In this document: positions 53,130-62,426 of the stretch, piece by piece | How the letters are laid out: each line of letters starts with the position of its first letter | Position numbering within the stretch: the first letter of the stretch is position 1 | Assembly: GCF_002236115.1 (NCBI RefSeq) | Contig: NZ_NIWT01000006.1 | Coordinates: 496,001 to 560,000, forward strand | Reading direction: 5' to 3' | From: Pseudomonas jessenii | GTDB lineage: Bacteria; Pseudomonadota; Gammaproteobacteria; Pseudomonadales; Pseudomonadaceae | DNA length: 64,000 nucleotides | Translations under genes and position numbers: made by a program | The notes under the pieces: generated by a model | Databases searched by the model: none | What the model was told of the DNA's origin: nothing | The model's input: only the letters and a program-made list of their open reading frames with translations

Positions 53130-54395
53130 TTAGTTGCTCTTCATCGCGTAGTCCGGTTTCTTGTCGTTACCCGGAATGAACGGGCTCCACGGCTGGGCGC
53201 GGATCGGGCCTTCGGTCTGCCACACCACATTGAACTGACCGTCGGCCTGGATCTCGCCGATCATCACCGGCTTGTGCAGGTGGTGGTTGGTCTTGTCCAT
53301 GGTCAGGGTGTATCCGGACGGCGCGGCAAAGGTCTGGCCGCCCAGGGCTTCGCGAACTTTGTCGACGTCGGTGGACTTGGCTTTTTCAGCCGCTTGCGCC
53401 CACATGTGGATGCCGACGTAGGTGGCTTCCATCGGATCGTTGGTCACCGCTTTGTCGGCGCCCGGCAGGTTGTGTTTCTTCGCGTAGGCTTTCCAGTCGG
53501 CGACGAATTTCTTGTTCGCCGGGTTCTCAACCGACTCGAAGTAGTTCCACGCCGCGAGGTTGCCCACCAATGGCTTGGTGTCGATGCCACGTAGTTCTTC
53601 TTCGCCCACCGAGAACGCCACGACCGGCACGTCGGTAGCCTTCAGGCCCTGGTTGGCCAGTTCTTTATAGAACGGCACGTTGGAGTCGCCGTTGACGGTG
53701 GAGATGACCGCCGTCTTGCCGCCTGCCGAGAACTTCTTGATGTTGGCGACGATGGTCTGGTAGTCGCTGTGACCGAACGGGGTGTAGACCTCTTCGATGT
53801 CCTTGTCGGCCACGCCTTTGGAGTGCAGGAACGAACGCAGGATCTTGTTGGTGGTTCGCGGGTAGACGTAGTCGGTGCCGAGCAGGAAGTAGCGCTTGGC
53901 GCTGCCACCTTCTTCGCTCATCAGGTATTCAACGGCAGGGATCGCCTGCTGGTTCGGCGCAGCGCCGGTGTAGAAGACGTTCGGCGACATCTCTTCGCCT
54001 TCGTATTGCACCGGGTAGAACAGCAAGCCGTTGAGTTCTTCGAACACCGGCAGTACCGATTTACGCGATACGGAAGTCCAGCAACCAAACACCACGGCGA
54101 CCTTGTCCTGGGTCAGCAATTGACGACCCTTCTCGGCGAACAGCGGCCAGTTCGAGGCAGGGTCGACCACCACCGGCTCGAGCATCTTGCCGTTCACGCC
54201 GCCCTTGGCGTTGATCTCGTCGATGGTCATCAGCGCCATGTCTTTCAACGACGTTTCGGAGATCGCCATGGTTCCGGACAACGAATGCAGAATACCGACC
54301 TTGATGGTCTCGGCGGCCTGGACAGTCCAGGTCATGCCCATCGCGGCAATGGATGCCGAGAGTGTGAAAGCCTTGATCAAACTGCGACGCTTCAT
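53130..54395 (-). CDS. urtA: Urea ABC transporter binding protein UrtA
   Basis: A 421-residue periplasmic binding protein. The leader MKRRSLIKAFTLSASIAAMG, cleaved after VQA, has a twin Arg followed by SLIK, so Tat export is possible. Family stretches include KVGILHSLSGTMAISETSLK, VVFGCWTSVSRKSVLPVFEE, LFYPVQYEGEEMSPNVFYTG and FVADWKAYAKKH. First gene of urtABCDE, with a sigma-54 promoter 66 bp upstream of the ATG. The interval 54396-54707 holds that promoter, the half-sites and a REP doublet, and no gene. Confidence 0.95.
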   Translation of the reverse strand: MKRRSLIKAFTLSASIAAMGMTWTVQAAETIKVGILHSLSGTMAISETSLKDMALMTIDEINAKGGVNGKMLEPVVVDPASNWPLFAEKGRQLLTQDKVAVVFGCWTSVSRKSVLPVFEELNGLLFYPVQYEGEEMSPNVFYTGAAPNQQAIPAVEYLMSEEGGSAKRYFLLGTDYVYPRTTNKILRSFLHSKGVADKDIEEVYTPFGHSDYQTIVANIKKFSAGGKTAVISTVNGDSNVPFYKELANQGLKATDVPVVAFSVGEEELRGIDTKPLVGNLAAWNYFESVENPANKKFVADWKAYAKKHNLPGADKAVTNDPMEATYVGIHMWAQAAEKAKSTDVDKVREALGGQTFAAPSGYTLTMDKTNHHLHKPVMIGEIQADGQFNVVWQTEGPIRAQPWSPFIPGNDKKPDYAMKSN

Positions 54396-54460
54396 TGTGC
54401 GATCTCCATGAACTTATGAGTTTTCTTGGTTGGCAGATGCGGACTACTGAAGGTGTGTTT

Positions 54461-54476
54461 TGCAAGGGCTGTGCCC
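54461..54476 (-). promoter_or_regulatory. Sigma-54 promoter of urtABCDE
   Basis: Minus strand GGGCACAGCCCTTGCA, differing from TGGCACG-N4-TTGCA at two positions and with exact GG/GC spacing. Predicted start near 54450, leader 55 nt. Confidence 0.75.
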
Positions 54477-54525
54477 GGTCGGCAAAGGCAGGGAAATGTC
54501 GGTTTAGAGCGGTCGTGCGGTTTGA

Positions 54526-54577
54526 TGGCGCACCATGAAGGATCGCGACAGGCGTGTTGGTGCGAAGAGGTGCGCCA
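54526..54577 (-). promoter_or_regulatory. Candidate NtrC enhancer of urtA
   Basis: GCACCA (54530-54535) and TGGTGC (54558-54563) with a 22-nt gap as at ureD, plus an outer inverted pair TGGCGCACC (54526-54534) / GGTGCGCCA (54569-54577). About 80-130 bp upstream of the predicted start. Confidence 0.42.
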
Positions 54578-54614
54578 GATTGGAGCGCAGATCTTGTGGG
54601 CAACCCCAATCAAC

Positions 54615-54703
54615 TGTGGGAGCGAGCTTGCTCGCGATAGCGGTGGGTCAGACACCGTCATGTTGGATGTGCCGCCGCCATCGCGAGCAAGCTCGCTCCC
54701 ACA
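54615..54703. repeat. REP doublet (type 1)
   Basis: Inverted pair directly after the stop of the FecCD-type permease gene (minus strand) and upstream of urtA. Confidence 0.9.
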
Positions 54704-54707
54704 GGGA

Positions 54708-55718
54708 TCAGCGACGGCGCATCAGGCCGATGAAGAACAGTCCGCCAATCGCGGCGGTAGCGACGCCAATGGGAAGATCTTCAGGAGCAATCATGGTCCG
54801 GGCGGCGACGTCGACCCAAACCAGAAACACGCTGCCAAGCAACGCGCACACCGGCAGCAACCGTCGGTGTTCAGCCCCGACCAGGCGCCGCGCAATATGC
54901 GGCACCATCAACCCGACAAAACCAATCGAGCCGCTGATCGACACCAGCACTCCGGTCATCAACGAGGCAATCAAAAACACCCGCAGGCGCACGGTGCGTG
55001 CATTCAGGCCCAGGGTCACCGCCGTCTGTTCACCGGCCATCAGTGCATTCAGCGGTCGCGCCATACCCAGCAGCAACATCAGCCCGAACAACACACTGGC
55101 TGTCGGTACCGCCAGCAATTCCCAGCGTGCCAACCCGAGCCCGCCGAGCATCCAGAACATCACCGCCGAACTGGCTCGATGGTCGCCCATGAACAGCAGC
55201 AAATTGGCAATCGCCATCATCACGAACGACACCGCCACGCCGCACAGCAGCAAGCGGTCACTGTCCAGGCGCCCATGACGACTTGCAATCATCAGCACCA
55301 CCAGCATGCTCAGCAATGCCCCGATGAATGCCGCGATCGGCAAGGTCAGCAGGCCAACGATTTCACCGACATGCAGCACCACGATCACCGCGCCAAGTGT
55401 GGCACCGGAAGTCACGCCGAGCAGGTGCGGGTCAGCCAACGGGTTGCGCGTGACTGCTTGCAGCACCGCGCCGATCAACGCCAGGCCCGCGCCCACCAGC
55501 GCGCCGAGCAGCATGCGCGGGACGCGGATCAGCCAGACGATATGTTCCTGTCCGGGGTTCCAGTCCACCACACCGAAACCGAACAGTTTATGCAACAGGA
55601 TGCGCCACACCACATCCAGCGGCACCCGCGCCGGGCCGAAACCCAGGGACACCACGCACGACACCAGTAACAGGGCACCGAGTGCGATCAGCATCAGGGC
55701 GTAGCGACGGTTGGTCAT
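54708..55718 (-). CDS. FecCD-type metal/chelate ABC transporter permease
   Basis: A 336-residue permease of the siderophore/cobalamin (BtuC/FecCD) family with about ten hydrophobic segments. Conserved motifs are RVPRMLLGALVGAGLALIGA, NPLADPHLLGVTSGATLGA and the C-terminal GFVGLMVPHIARRLVGAEHR coupling helix. Third gene of an ATPase-binding protein-permease operon, overlapping the binding-protein gene by 4 nt. Confidence 0.9.
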   Translation of the reverse strand: MTNRRYALMLIALGALLLVSCVVSLGFGPARVPLDVVWRILLHKLFGFGVVDWNPGQEHIVWLIRVPRMLLGALVGAGLALIGAVLQAVTRNPLADPHLLGVTSGATLGAVIVVLHVGEIVGLLTLPIAAFIGALLSMLVVLMIASRHGRLDSDRLLLCGVAVSFVMMAIANLLLFMGDHRASSAVMFWMLGGLGLARWELLAVPTASVLFGLMLLLGMARPLNALMAGEQTAVTLGLNARTVRLRVFLIASLMTGVLVSISGSIGFVGLMVPHIARRLVGAEHRRLLPVCALLGSVFLVWVDVAARTMIAPEDLPIGVATAAIGGLFFIGLMRRR

Positions 55719-56674
55719 TCGCCGTGGAAACCCTTGGCCAGGGTTGCGACCGCCAGCACGTTATCGATCCCCGGCGTGGCCTGCACGTAAGGGATGACGA
55801 TGAAGCGCTGGTGCCTGATCGCGTCCACCGATTGCAGGGCCTTGTTGCTCAGCAGGAATTGAATCTTCTGATCGGCAGTGACTTCGCTGTAGTCGACGAT
55901 CACGATCACCTGCGGGTTGCGCTCGACCACGGTTTCCCAATTGACCCGGGTCCAGCTTGCGTCGACATCCTCCAGAACATTGCGCCCGCCAGCGGCGTCG
56001 ATCAGCGCTTGCGGCATACCCAGGCTTCCTGAGGTCATGGCGCGATCTTCGCCGCTGTCGTACAGGAAGACCCGCGGTTTTTCCGCGGGCAGGTCTTTGC
56101 CAATGTCTGCCACTTGCGCCTGCATGTGGGTGATCAGGGCATTGGCGCGGTCCTGCACGTCAAAGATTCTGCCGAGGTTGCGCAGGTCGTTGTAGGTGTC
56201 TTCGAGGCTGGCCGGCGGGCGCTTCATCACGAAGGCGCAAGACTCGCTCAACTCATACACATTGATGCCCAGTGGTTGCAGGGTTTGCGGCGTGAGATCG
56301 CCGCCGATACGCATGCCGTAGTCCCAGCCGGCGAAGAAGAAATCGACGTTGGCATTGAGCAGGGTTTCCACCGACGGGTACTTGGCCGCCAGTTCCGGCA
56401 GGCCTTCGAGAATGCCCTGCATCTCGGGCGTCACGGCCTTCCAGCCACTGATGCCGCTGTAACCGGCCATCCGTGGTTTGAGGCCGAGGGCGAGCATCAT
56501 CTGGGTCATGTTGATGTCGTGGCTGAGCGCGTGTTTTGGTGCCTGCTTGAAGGTCACTTCGCGGTTGCAGCTTTTGATTGTCAGCGGGTAACGGGTGGCT
56601 TCGGCCAATGCCTGGACGCTGCCCAGCAGCATCACGAGAGAGAGGCAGGAGCGCAGCAGGGAACGCAAAGTCAT
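55715..56674 (-). CDS. Periplasmic metal-chelate binding protein (BtuF/FecB fold)
   Basis: A 319-residue binding protein. The signal peptide is MTLRSLLRSCLSLVMLLGSV, cleaved near ALA/EA. The fold motifs are HDINMTQMMLALGLKPRMAG, LPELAAKYPSVETLLNANVD, VYELSESCAF and WETVVERNPQVIVIVDYSE. Two Cys (SCNRE near the N-terminus, ESCAF) may form a disulphide. The ligand cannot be assigned: ferric siderophore, haem, cobalamin or another metal complex. Confidence 0.87.
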   Translation of the reverse strand: MTLRSLLRSCLSLVMLLGSVQALAEATRYPLTIKSCNREVTFKQAPKHALSHDINMTQMMLALGLKPRMAGYSGISGWKAVTPEMQGILEGLPELAAKYPSVETLLNANVDFFFAGWDYGMRIGGDLTPQTLQPLGINVYELSESCAFVMKRPPASLEDTYNDLRNLGRIFDVQDRANALITHMQAQVADIGKDLPAEKPRVFLYDSGEDRAMTSGSLGMPQALIDAAGGRNVLEDVDASWTRVNWETVVERNPQVIVIVDYSEVTADQKIQFLLSNKALQSVDAIRHQRFIVIPYVQATPGIDNVLAVATLAKGFHGE

Positions 56675-57459
56675 GGTTGGGTTATCCAGGTGATTCGTGG
56701 GTAGCCGTGCAGTGGATGTTCATCGATCAGTGCTTGGACGCCGAACACATTGCGCAGCAGCGCAGCGGTCAGGACTTCTTTCGGCGTGCCGCTGGCGACG
56801 ATACGACCATGGTTGATCACGTACAGTCGATCACAAAAAGCCGCCGCCAGATTGAGGTCGTGGATGCTCGCCAGGGTGCCGATATTCAAGCGCTTGACCA
56901 ACTTCAAAAGCTCAAGCTGAAAATGCGGGTCGAGGTGGTTGGTCGGCTCGTCAAGGATCAGCAGTTGTGGTTGCTGGGCCAGGGCGCGGGCGAGGATGAC
57001 CCGCTGTTTTTCACCACCGGAGAGAGTGGCGAACCCGTGGTCTTCGAAGCCCTTGAGGCCGACGGATTCCAGGGCCTGATTGACCAGGTCGCGGTCTTCA
57101 AGGGTGTCGCCATCGAACAAGCCTTTGTGCGGCGTGCGGCCCATGGCGACCACCTCCTCGACGGTCAGGCCGAAGGCATCAGGGAACTCCTGCAACACCA
57201 CGGCGATGCGTTGCGCGCACCAGCGCGAGGAGTGCTTCCAGACGTTCTGGTGATCGAGTCTGACCTCGCCGCTTTCCGGTTGATTGAAGCGCCAGGCACA
57301 CCGCAACAGGCTGGTCTTGCCACTGCCGTTGGGGCCGATCAGCCCGACGAACTCACCGGCGGCCACGTGTAGCGAGGCGTCACGCAGCTGGAATTGGTGG
57401 TGGCAATGGCCGTGACCCAGTGGGGACCAGGTAAGGTTTGTCAGATTCAGCGAGGTCAT
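56671..57459 (-). CDS. Metal/chelate ABC transporter ATPase (FecE-like)
   Basis: A 262-residue ATPase, first gene of the operon, overlapping the binding-protein gene by 4 nt. Walker A is GPNGSGKTSLL, the signature is LSGGEKQRVILARAL, Walker B is LLILDEPTNHLDP, and the switch His is in ASIHDLNLAAAF. The N-terminus contains an unusual His/Cys cluster, HGHCHHQ (residues 16-22), that could bind metal. No TonB receptor overlaps the operon; the nearest is the OprC-type copper receptor about 1.6 kb upstream on the same strand. Confidence 0.9.
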   Translation of the reverse strand: MTSLNLTNLTWSPLGHGHCHHQFQLRDASLHVAAGEFVGLIGPNGSGKTSLLRCAWRFNQPESGEVRLDHQNVWKHSSRWCAQRIAVVLQEFPDAFGLTVEEVVAMGRTPHKGLFDGDTLEDRDLVNQALESVGLKGFEDHGFATLSGGEKQRVILARALAQQPQLLILDEPTNHLDPHFQLELLKLVKRLNIGTLASIHDLNLAAAFCDRLYVINHGRIVASGTPKEVLTAALLRNVFGVQALIDEHPLHGYPRITWITQP

Positions 57460-57490
57460 GCAGTGACTCTTGAGGTGATGCTGATGGCCC

Positions 57491-57556
57491 CTTCGCGGGC
57501 AAGCTCGCTCCCACAGGTCTTACGCAATCCCTGTGGGAGCGAGCTTGCTCGCGATG
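57491..57556. repeat. REP doublet (type 1)
   Basis: Two type-1 elements in outward order, between the PepSY gene and the ATPase gene; the left is a GCGGGCAAGCTCGC variant. Confidence 0.86.
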
Positions 57557-57615
57557 GGGCTGAGGTGATGCGCGGGGAGTTTACAGTGCCTTTCTCCCGG
57601 CGCATCTCGCCTGTT

Positions 57616-58995
57616 TCAAGATGAAGATGAAGCCGACTCAGTTTGCCGGGTAAAGCGCGACAGCAGCACGCGATCGAGCACCCACACCGCCACCAGAGAA
57701 GCACCCACCAACGGGAAGGCCACTGCCAGGGCGAACATGATCACCATCGCGGTTTTCCATTTTGGCAGGTCATGGCGCAGCGGCGGCACGCCGAGTTTTC
57801 CTTGCGGACGGCGCTTCCACCAGATCACCACGCCGCTGACCGCGCTGAGCAAAATCATCAGGCAGATCAGCAACACGACGATCTGATTGAACACACCGAA
57901 CATCTTGCCCTCGTGCAGCATCACGCCGATTTCCGTGGCGCGGGCGACGGTGCCGTACTGCTCGAAGCGTACATCGGCCAGGACTTTGCCGGTGTACTGA
58001 TCGATGTGCAGCGTGGCGTCATTGCGCGGGTCGTCGGCGAATACGGCGATGGTGAACACGCCGGTCGCGGTGGTCGGCAGGGTGATGCTGTAGCCCGGTT
58101 CGACCTTGCGCTCTCTGGCGATGTTTTGTACGTCCTGCAGGCGGATGGTCGGCGATGCCGGACCGGCCGCTGCGTCGTCGTGGGCCATGTGCTCGGCATG
58201 GTCGCCGGACATCGGCATCGGGGTGTTTTCCATGGCCCACGGCACGGTCTGGCGGGTGGCGGTGTTGAGGCTGCGTGCCTCGACGTCGGACTTCGGCACG
58301 TCATCCCACATGGCCGCCGGGAACACGTTCCACACTTCGGCGTATTGCTTGCCCCAGAAACCGGTCCAGGTCATGCCGCTGAGCAGCATCACCAGCAGCA
58401 GGGACGCGCCCCAGAACCCGGTGACCGCGTGCAGGTCGCGCCACAATACGCGACCTCGACTGTTCAGGCGTGGCCACAAAATGCCTGCCGCCTGACCGCG
58501 CGGCCACCACAGGAAAATGCCGGACACCACCAGCACCACGCCCCACCCGGCGGCCAGTTCGATCAGCCGATCGCCAACGGTGCCGATCATCAGCTCGCCG
58601 TGAATCGACCGGGCGATGGCTTGCAGGTTCTTCTTGGCGTCTTGTTCACCGAGGATGTCACCGTGGTACGGATCAACGAAAACGTTCAGCTCCTTTTCAT
58701 CGTTGAGCACGACAAACTGCGCGCTGCGCTCGGCATTGACCGGCGGCAGGTACTGGGTGACCTGACCTTGTGGATAAGCCGTTTTCACCCGTGTCAGCAG
58801 GTCGTCGGCCGGGACGGTGTGATGACCGGCCGGGACGTTGAGCAGGCTGCTGTACATCAGCGAGTCGAGCTGCGGTTTGAACAGGTAGACGGTGCCGGTC
58901 AACGCCAGCATCACCATGAATGGCGCAACGAACAATCCGGCATAGAAATGCCAGCGCCAGGCCAGGTTGTAGAAATTCACTTTGGGCTGTTTCAT
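57616..58995 (-). CDS. PepSY-domain membrane protein, probable metalloreductase-like partner of the copper receptor
   Basis: A 459-residue PepSY-TM protein (PiuB-like), with about four transmembrane segments (FVAPFMVMLALTGTVYLF first; VVLLICLMILLSAVSGVVIWW near the end) and periplasmic PepSY regions (YSITLPTTATGVFTIAVFAD). Such proteins neighbour TonB receptors and are suspected to reduce iron or copper in the periplasm. It also has a His/Met stretch, MPMSGDHAEHMAHDDA, consistent with copper handling. GGAG precedes the ATG at 58995; a GTG one codon earlier is possible. Confidence 0.83.
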   Translation of the reverse strand: MKQPKVNFYNLAWRWHFYAGLFVAPFMVMLALTGTVYLFKPQLDSLMYSSLLNVPAGHHTVPADDLLTRVKTAYPQGQVTQYLPPVNAERSAQFVVLNDEKELNVFVDPYHGDILGEQDAKKNLQAIARSIHGELMIGTVGDRLIELAAGWGVVLVVSGIFLWWPRGQAAGILWPRLNSRGRVLWRDLHAVTGFWGASLLLVMLLSGMTWTGFWGKQYAEVWNVFPAAMWDDVPKSDVEARSLNTATRQTVPWAMENTPMPMSGDHAEHMAHDDAAAGPASPTIRLQDVQNIARERKVEPGYSITLPTTATGVFTIAVFADDPRNDATLHIDQYTGKVLADVRFEQYGTVARATEIGVMLHEGKMFGVFNQIVVLLICLMILLSAVSGVVIWWKRRPQGKLGVPPLRHDLPKWKTAMVIMFALAVAFPLVGASLVAVWVLDRVLLSRFTRQTESASSSS

Positions 58996-59056
58996 CACGT
59001 GTGCTCCGCTTGGCTGGATCTTTTAGTTGTTTGTTTTTGCGGTTGCTGCGCAACCG

Positions 59057-59102
59057 ATCGCGAGCAGGCTCGCTCCCCTGTAGGAGCGAGCTTGCTCGCG
59101 AA
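59057..59102. repeat. REP doublet (type 1), tightly spaced
   Basis: Two elements nearly back to back (CGCGAGCAGGCTCGCTCCCC then TGTAGGAGCGAG) between oprC and the PepSY gene. Confidence 0.86.
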
Positions 59103-59106
59103 GCTT

Positions 59107-61224
59107 TTAGAAACTCATGTCCACCTTGGTCCAGAGCGTTCGCCCCGGTTCCTTGATGGCTTGCGGGTCATTGGCCGGGTAGCCGAAACCGGCGTTGCCG
59201 GCCAGGTTCAAGTGTTCGGCGTAAGCCTTGCCGAACAGGTTGTCGACGCCGCTGCTGACCTTCCAGTTGCTGTTGATCCGATAGGCTCCGTTGAGGGAGA
59301 ACACGCCGAAGCCCGGCGTCTTGTCGAAGTCCTTGCCGACCACGTTGCCCTTGTTCTGGTCGATGCGGTTTTGTGCGGCGACCACTCTCCACAGTGCGCC
59401 GGCGCTCCAGTTGTTTTCGCTGTAGGTCAGGCCGAAACGGGCATCCAGCGGCGGCATCTGCGGCAATGCACTGCCATCGCTGCTGTTCTTGCCCCAGGCG
59501 TAGGCCAGGGTCGCGTCGGCTTTCCAGTTGTCGGTGAAGTTGTAAGCGGCGCCCAGTTCGCCGCCCATGATTCGCGCGTCGATGTTTTCGGCTTGCGAGG
59601 TCGTACCCATCATTGTCGGGGTGTAGTTGAACAGGATGTAATCGCGCACCTGTCCGACGTAAGCCGAGGCCCAGGCTTCGAGGTCTTCGGTCTTGTATTG
59701 CAGGCCGAAATCGAGTTGGGTTGTTTTTTCCGGTTTGATCGAGTCGAAGGCATTCACCGAACCGGCGGGGCCGGACTTGGGAGAGAAAAGCTCCCAGTAA
59801 TCCGGGAATCGTTGGGAGTGACCGAGGCCGGCATACAAGGTGGCCGGGCTGTCGGCCAGGTCATGCTCATAGCGGATGAAACCACTCGGCAAGGTGTCGG
59901 CGCGGGTGTCGTCGGCGGTCGGATTGGGGCGGGTCATCATGCCCGAGCCGGTGGTCTGCCGATAATCCTTGGCTGAGGCGCGGTCCAGGCGCGCGCCGCT
60001 GATCAGGCGGTCACGGTCGGCGGCGTACCAGGTCAATTCGCCGAAGACTCCGTAGTTATGGAAGTCAGCATCCTTGGTGTACGGCAGGTCCTTGTAGGTG
60101 TCGACGCCCATGGCACCACGCTGGCGATGTTCGTTGGTCTGCGCGTCGATACCGCTGATCAGTTGCACATCAGTCCAGCGCCAGGTGGCCTTGACCCGGG
60201 CGCCGAGGGTGCGGCGGTCGACGTTGGATGCCATGGGGCCGGCCATCATCCCGGTGCCGGAGGGCGTGCGCAGGGTGTAGTTGTCCATCACGTGATCGGC
60301 GTAGTTGTAGTAGACCTGCGCCTCGACCTTATCCAGTACCTCGCCGATGTTGGATTGCTCGAAGCGCAGGCCAAGGCTTTCGCGCAGGAACTGCGAGCCG
60401 TCCATGCCGCGCCCGGCGTAGCGGGCTTCACCATCGCCACGGCCGGCGGTCAGCTCCAGCAAGGTGTCGGTGTTCGGCGTCCAGCCGACGGCCACGTCGC
60501 CGTTCCATTTGTCATAGCGCGACGCCACGGTGTCGTTGTTGCCGTCCTGGTAGTCGTCGGAGTGTGCGGTGTTGCCGATGACCCGCACATAACCCGATTG
60601 TCCACCGGCGGCAGCGTCCACCAGTTTGTCGAAGCGGCCGTTGGAACCGGCCAGCACGCTGGCGTTGACCCGGGTGCCGAGTGCGCCGAAGTGCTCCGGC
60701 TCGCGGTCGAACAGGATAGTGCCAGCCGAGGAACCCGGTCCCCACAGCACGGTTTGCGGACCTTTGATCACGGTGAGCTTGTCGTAGGTTTCCGGCGAGA
60801 TGTATGAGGTCGGGGCGTCCATCCGGCCCGGGCAGGCACCGAGCATCATGCTGCCGTTGGTGAGGATGTTCAGCCGCGAGCCGAACATGCCGCGTAGCAC
60901 CGGGTCACCATTGGTGCCGCCATTGCGCACCATGGCAAAGCCGGGGATGGTCTTCAGGTAATCGGCGCCATCGCTGGCGGGCACCGGTTGTCGCGGGTCC
61001 TTGGGGTTGGTGACGATGGTCAGGGGCGAGCTGGGCGCAACGGCGGTAATCACCGTCGGGCTCAGTTCTTCGGTGTGACCGGCATGGTCATCGGCCAGCA
61101 CAGAAGGCGCCAGCAATGCACCGCACAGGATAGCGGTGGCGTGTCTGAAACGAACGCCGAATTCGTTCAGGGCATAAGAGGCTTGGGCAGGGCTCAAGCA
61201 CGGGACAGCGGAAAACCTGGACAT
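59107..61224 (-). CDS. oprC: TonB-dependent copper receptor, OprC/NosA type
   Basis: A 705-residue outer-membrane receptor that takes up copper. The copper-binding CxxxM of OprC is present (GACPGRM, C131 and M135), and so is an HxM (ADHVMDNY). The plug domain holds DYLKTIPGFAMVRNGGTNGD, the barrel ends with Phe (WTKVDMSF), and a TonB-box-like SPTVITAVAPS follows the signal peptide (AILCGALLAPSVLA). The start at 61224 (MSRFSAVP) is one of two close ATGs (also 61236). Transcribed downstream of the DUF2946 and PCu(A)C genes. Confidence 0.9.
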   Translation of the reverse strand: MSRFSAVPCLSPAQASYALNEFGVRFRHATAILCGALLAPSVLADDHAGHTEELSPTVITAVAPSSPLTIVTNPKDPRQPVPASDGADYLKTIPGFAMVRNGGTNGDPVLRGMFGSRLNILTNGSMMLGACPGRMDAPTSYISPETYDKLTVIKGPQTVLWGPGSSAGTILFDREPEHFGALGTRVNASVLAGSNGRFDKLVDAAAGGQSGYVRVIGNTAHSDDYQDGNNDTVASRYDKWNGDVAVGWTPNTDTLLELTAGRGDGEARYAGRGMDGSQFLRESLGLRFEQSNIGEVLDKVEAQVYYNYADHVMDNYTLRTPSGTGMMAGPMASNVDRRTLGARVKATWRWTDVQLISGIDAQTNEHRQRGAMGVDTYKDLPYTKDADFHNYGVFGELTWYAADRDRLISGARLDRASAKDYRQTTGSGMMTRPNPTADDTRADTLPSGFIRYEHDLADSPATLYAGLGHSQRFPDYWELFSPKSGPAGSVNAFDSIKPEKTTQLDFGLQYKTEDLEAWASAYVGQVRDYILFNYTPTMMGTTSQAENIDARIMGGELGAAYNFTDNWKADATLAYAWGKNSSDGSALPQMPPLDARFGLTYSENNWSAGALWRVVAAQNRIDQNKGNVVGKDFDKTPGFGVFSLNGAYRINSNWKVSSGVDNLFGKAYAEHLNLAGNAGFGYPANDPQAIKEPGRTLWTKVDMSF

Positions 61225-61279
61225 GACAATTTCCATCGAACAGTCGTAAACGACACGGCCGGCAGCCTGAAGCTGTCCC

Positions 61280-61369
61280 TGTGGGAGCAGGCTTGCTCGC
61301 GAAAGCGGTGTGCCAGACGACATCAACGTTGACTGACACTTCCTCTTCGCGAGCAAGCTCGCTCCCACA
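61280..61369. repeat. REP doublet (type 1)
   Basis: Inverted pair between the DUF2946 gene and oprC; the spacer reads AGCGGTG...TTCCTC. Confidence 0.88.
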
Positions 61370-61416
61370 GGTTGCTTTGGCTGTCTTGCGGACCGTGTGA
61401 AATCAGAAGTGAGTGT

Positions 61417-61878
61417 TTACGCGACGACGGGCGGGGCGCGGGTGCGGGCGCCGGGGAAGAAGGTTGGCCGGGCATGGCCCTGGCGCGCAGAGGGTGTGGT
61501 GAAGGTATTGATGGGCGGGATGACGAAGTTGGCGAAAGACACGCCACCGGTCAGCGCCGGGCAATTGAACAGCAGGCTGCAATAGCCACACTTTTCCCAC
61601 AGCACATGGTGCCCGGGGGCTGGCGGGCAATGCTCGGTGGTGGCTTGCGTGGCTTGCGTGGCTTGCGTGGCATGGTCGGCATGCTCCATCGCCGACATGT
61701 CCATGCTCATACCCGTAGGCATGCTCATCGACATGGCGCGCGAATCCATCGGCATCGACTGAGAAATCAGCGGACCGATAAAGATCATCAGCATGGCGAA
61801 CAGGCTGATCCAGCTGCCACGTGTCAGGCTCAATGCCTGATTGCGTGACCTGAATGACCTGGCGCTAAGCGGGCGCAT
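61417..61878 (-). CDS. DUF2946 protein, His/Met-rich
   Basis: A 153-residue protein of the DUF2946 family, found next to OprC-type receptors. It has an N-terminal membrane segment (SWISLFAMLMIFIGPLISQS), a Met/His-rich stretch with many Met (MDSRAMSMSMPTGMSMDMSA, then MEHADHAT), a short ATQ repeat, then HCPPAPGHH and a CGYCSLLFNC cluster. These are typical ligands for Cu(I). Likely a periplasmic or membrane copper-binding protein, exact role unknown. Confidence 0.82.
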   Translation of the reverse strand: MRPLSARSFRSRNQALSLTRGSWISLFAMLMIFIGPLISQSMPMDSRAMSMSMPTGMSMDMSAMEHADHATQATQATQATTEHCPPAPGHHVLWEKCGYCSLLFNCPALTGGVSFANFVIPPINTFTTPSARQGHARPTFFPGARTRAPPVVA

Positions 61879-61899
61879 GGGCGTATTCAGCGCGGGTGG

Positions 61900-62379
61900 T
61901 TATTGCGCGTGCTTGTGTTCTTGTATGGCGTCCGGCGCCTGCTTCTGCACCGCGACTTCGACCGTCACGTCACCGGACTTCTCGAAGTGCAGCGTCATGG
62001 GGAAGCGCTTGCCGTCAGTGAGCAGGCTGCGGTCCTTGAGGCCCAGCAACATCACGTGATAGGCCATGGGTGCGAAAGTGACCTCGCCACCGGCGGGCAC
62101 TTCCACGCTCGGTACGTGCTGCATTTTCATCATGTCGCCTTGCATCACGTGCTCATGCAATTGCGCTTCGCCCGCAATGGGGGTGTCGACGCTGAGCAGG
62201 CGGTCGGCGGTCTTGCCTTGATTGTTGATCACGAAATACGCCGCAACGGTGGGCGCATTGGGCGGCAACTCCTGGGACCACGGATGAGCGATTTCCAGTG
62301 TGCCGACCTTGTATTCGTGGGCATTGGCAAAGCAGGCAGGCAGCAGCAACGCAGCCAGAACGATGAGTTTGTTCAACAT
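61900..62379 (-). CDS. Periplasmic copper chaperone PCu(A)C
   Basis: A 159-residue secreted protein with a signal (MLNKLIVLAALLLPACFANA) and the PCu(A)C copper motif H-x(n)-M...HxM, seen as LHEHVMQGDMMKMQHV and YHVMLLGLK. It delivers Cu(I), typically to cytochrome oxidase or other cupro-enzymes. A His-containing tail (QEHKHAQ) ends it. Lies between the two DUF2946 genes. Confidence 0.92.
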   Translation of the reverse strand: MLNKLIVLAALLLPACFANAHEYKVGTLEIAHPWSQELPPNAPTVAAYFVINNQGKTADRLLSVDTPIAGEAQLHEHVMQGDMMKMQHVPSVEVPAGGEVTFAPMAYHVMLLGLKDRSLLTDGKRFPMTLHFEKSGDVTVEVAVQKQAPDAIQEHKHAQ

Positions 62380-62426
62380 GGCAATTCTCCGGAACGATTT
62401 AAAACGCAGTCAATTGCGAGAAAAAA

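Noticed and set aside
57643..59976. A 777-codon open frame on the plus strand antisense to the PepSY and oprC genes
   Set aside because: It has no recognisable family, runs through the REP element, and lies over two well-supported genes; long antisense frames are expected in high-GC Pseudomonas DNA.
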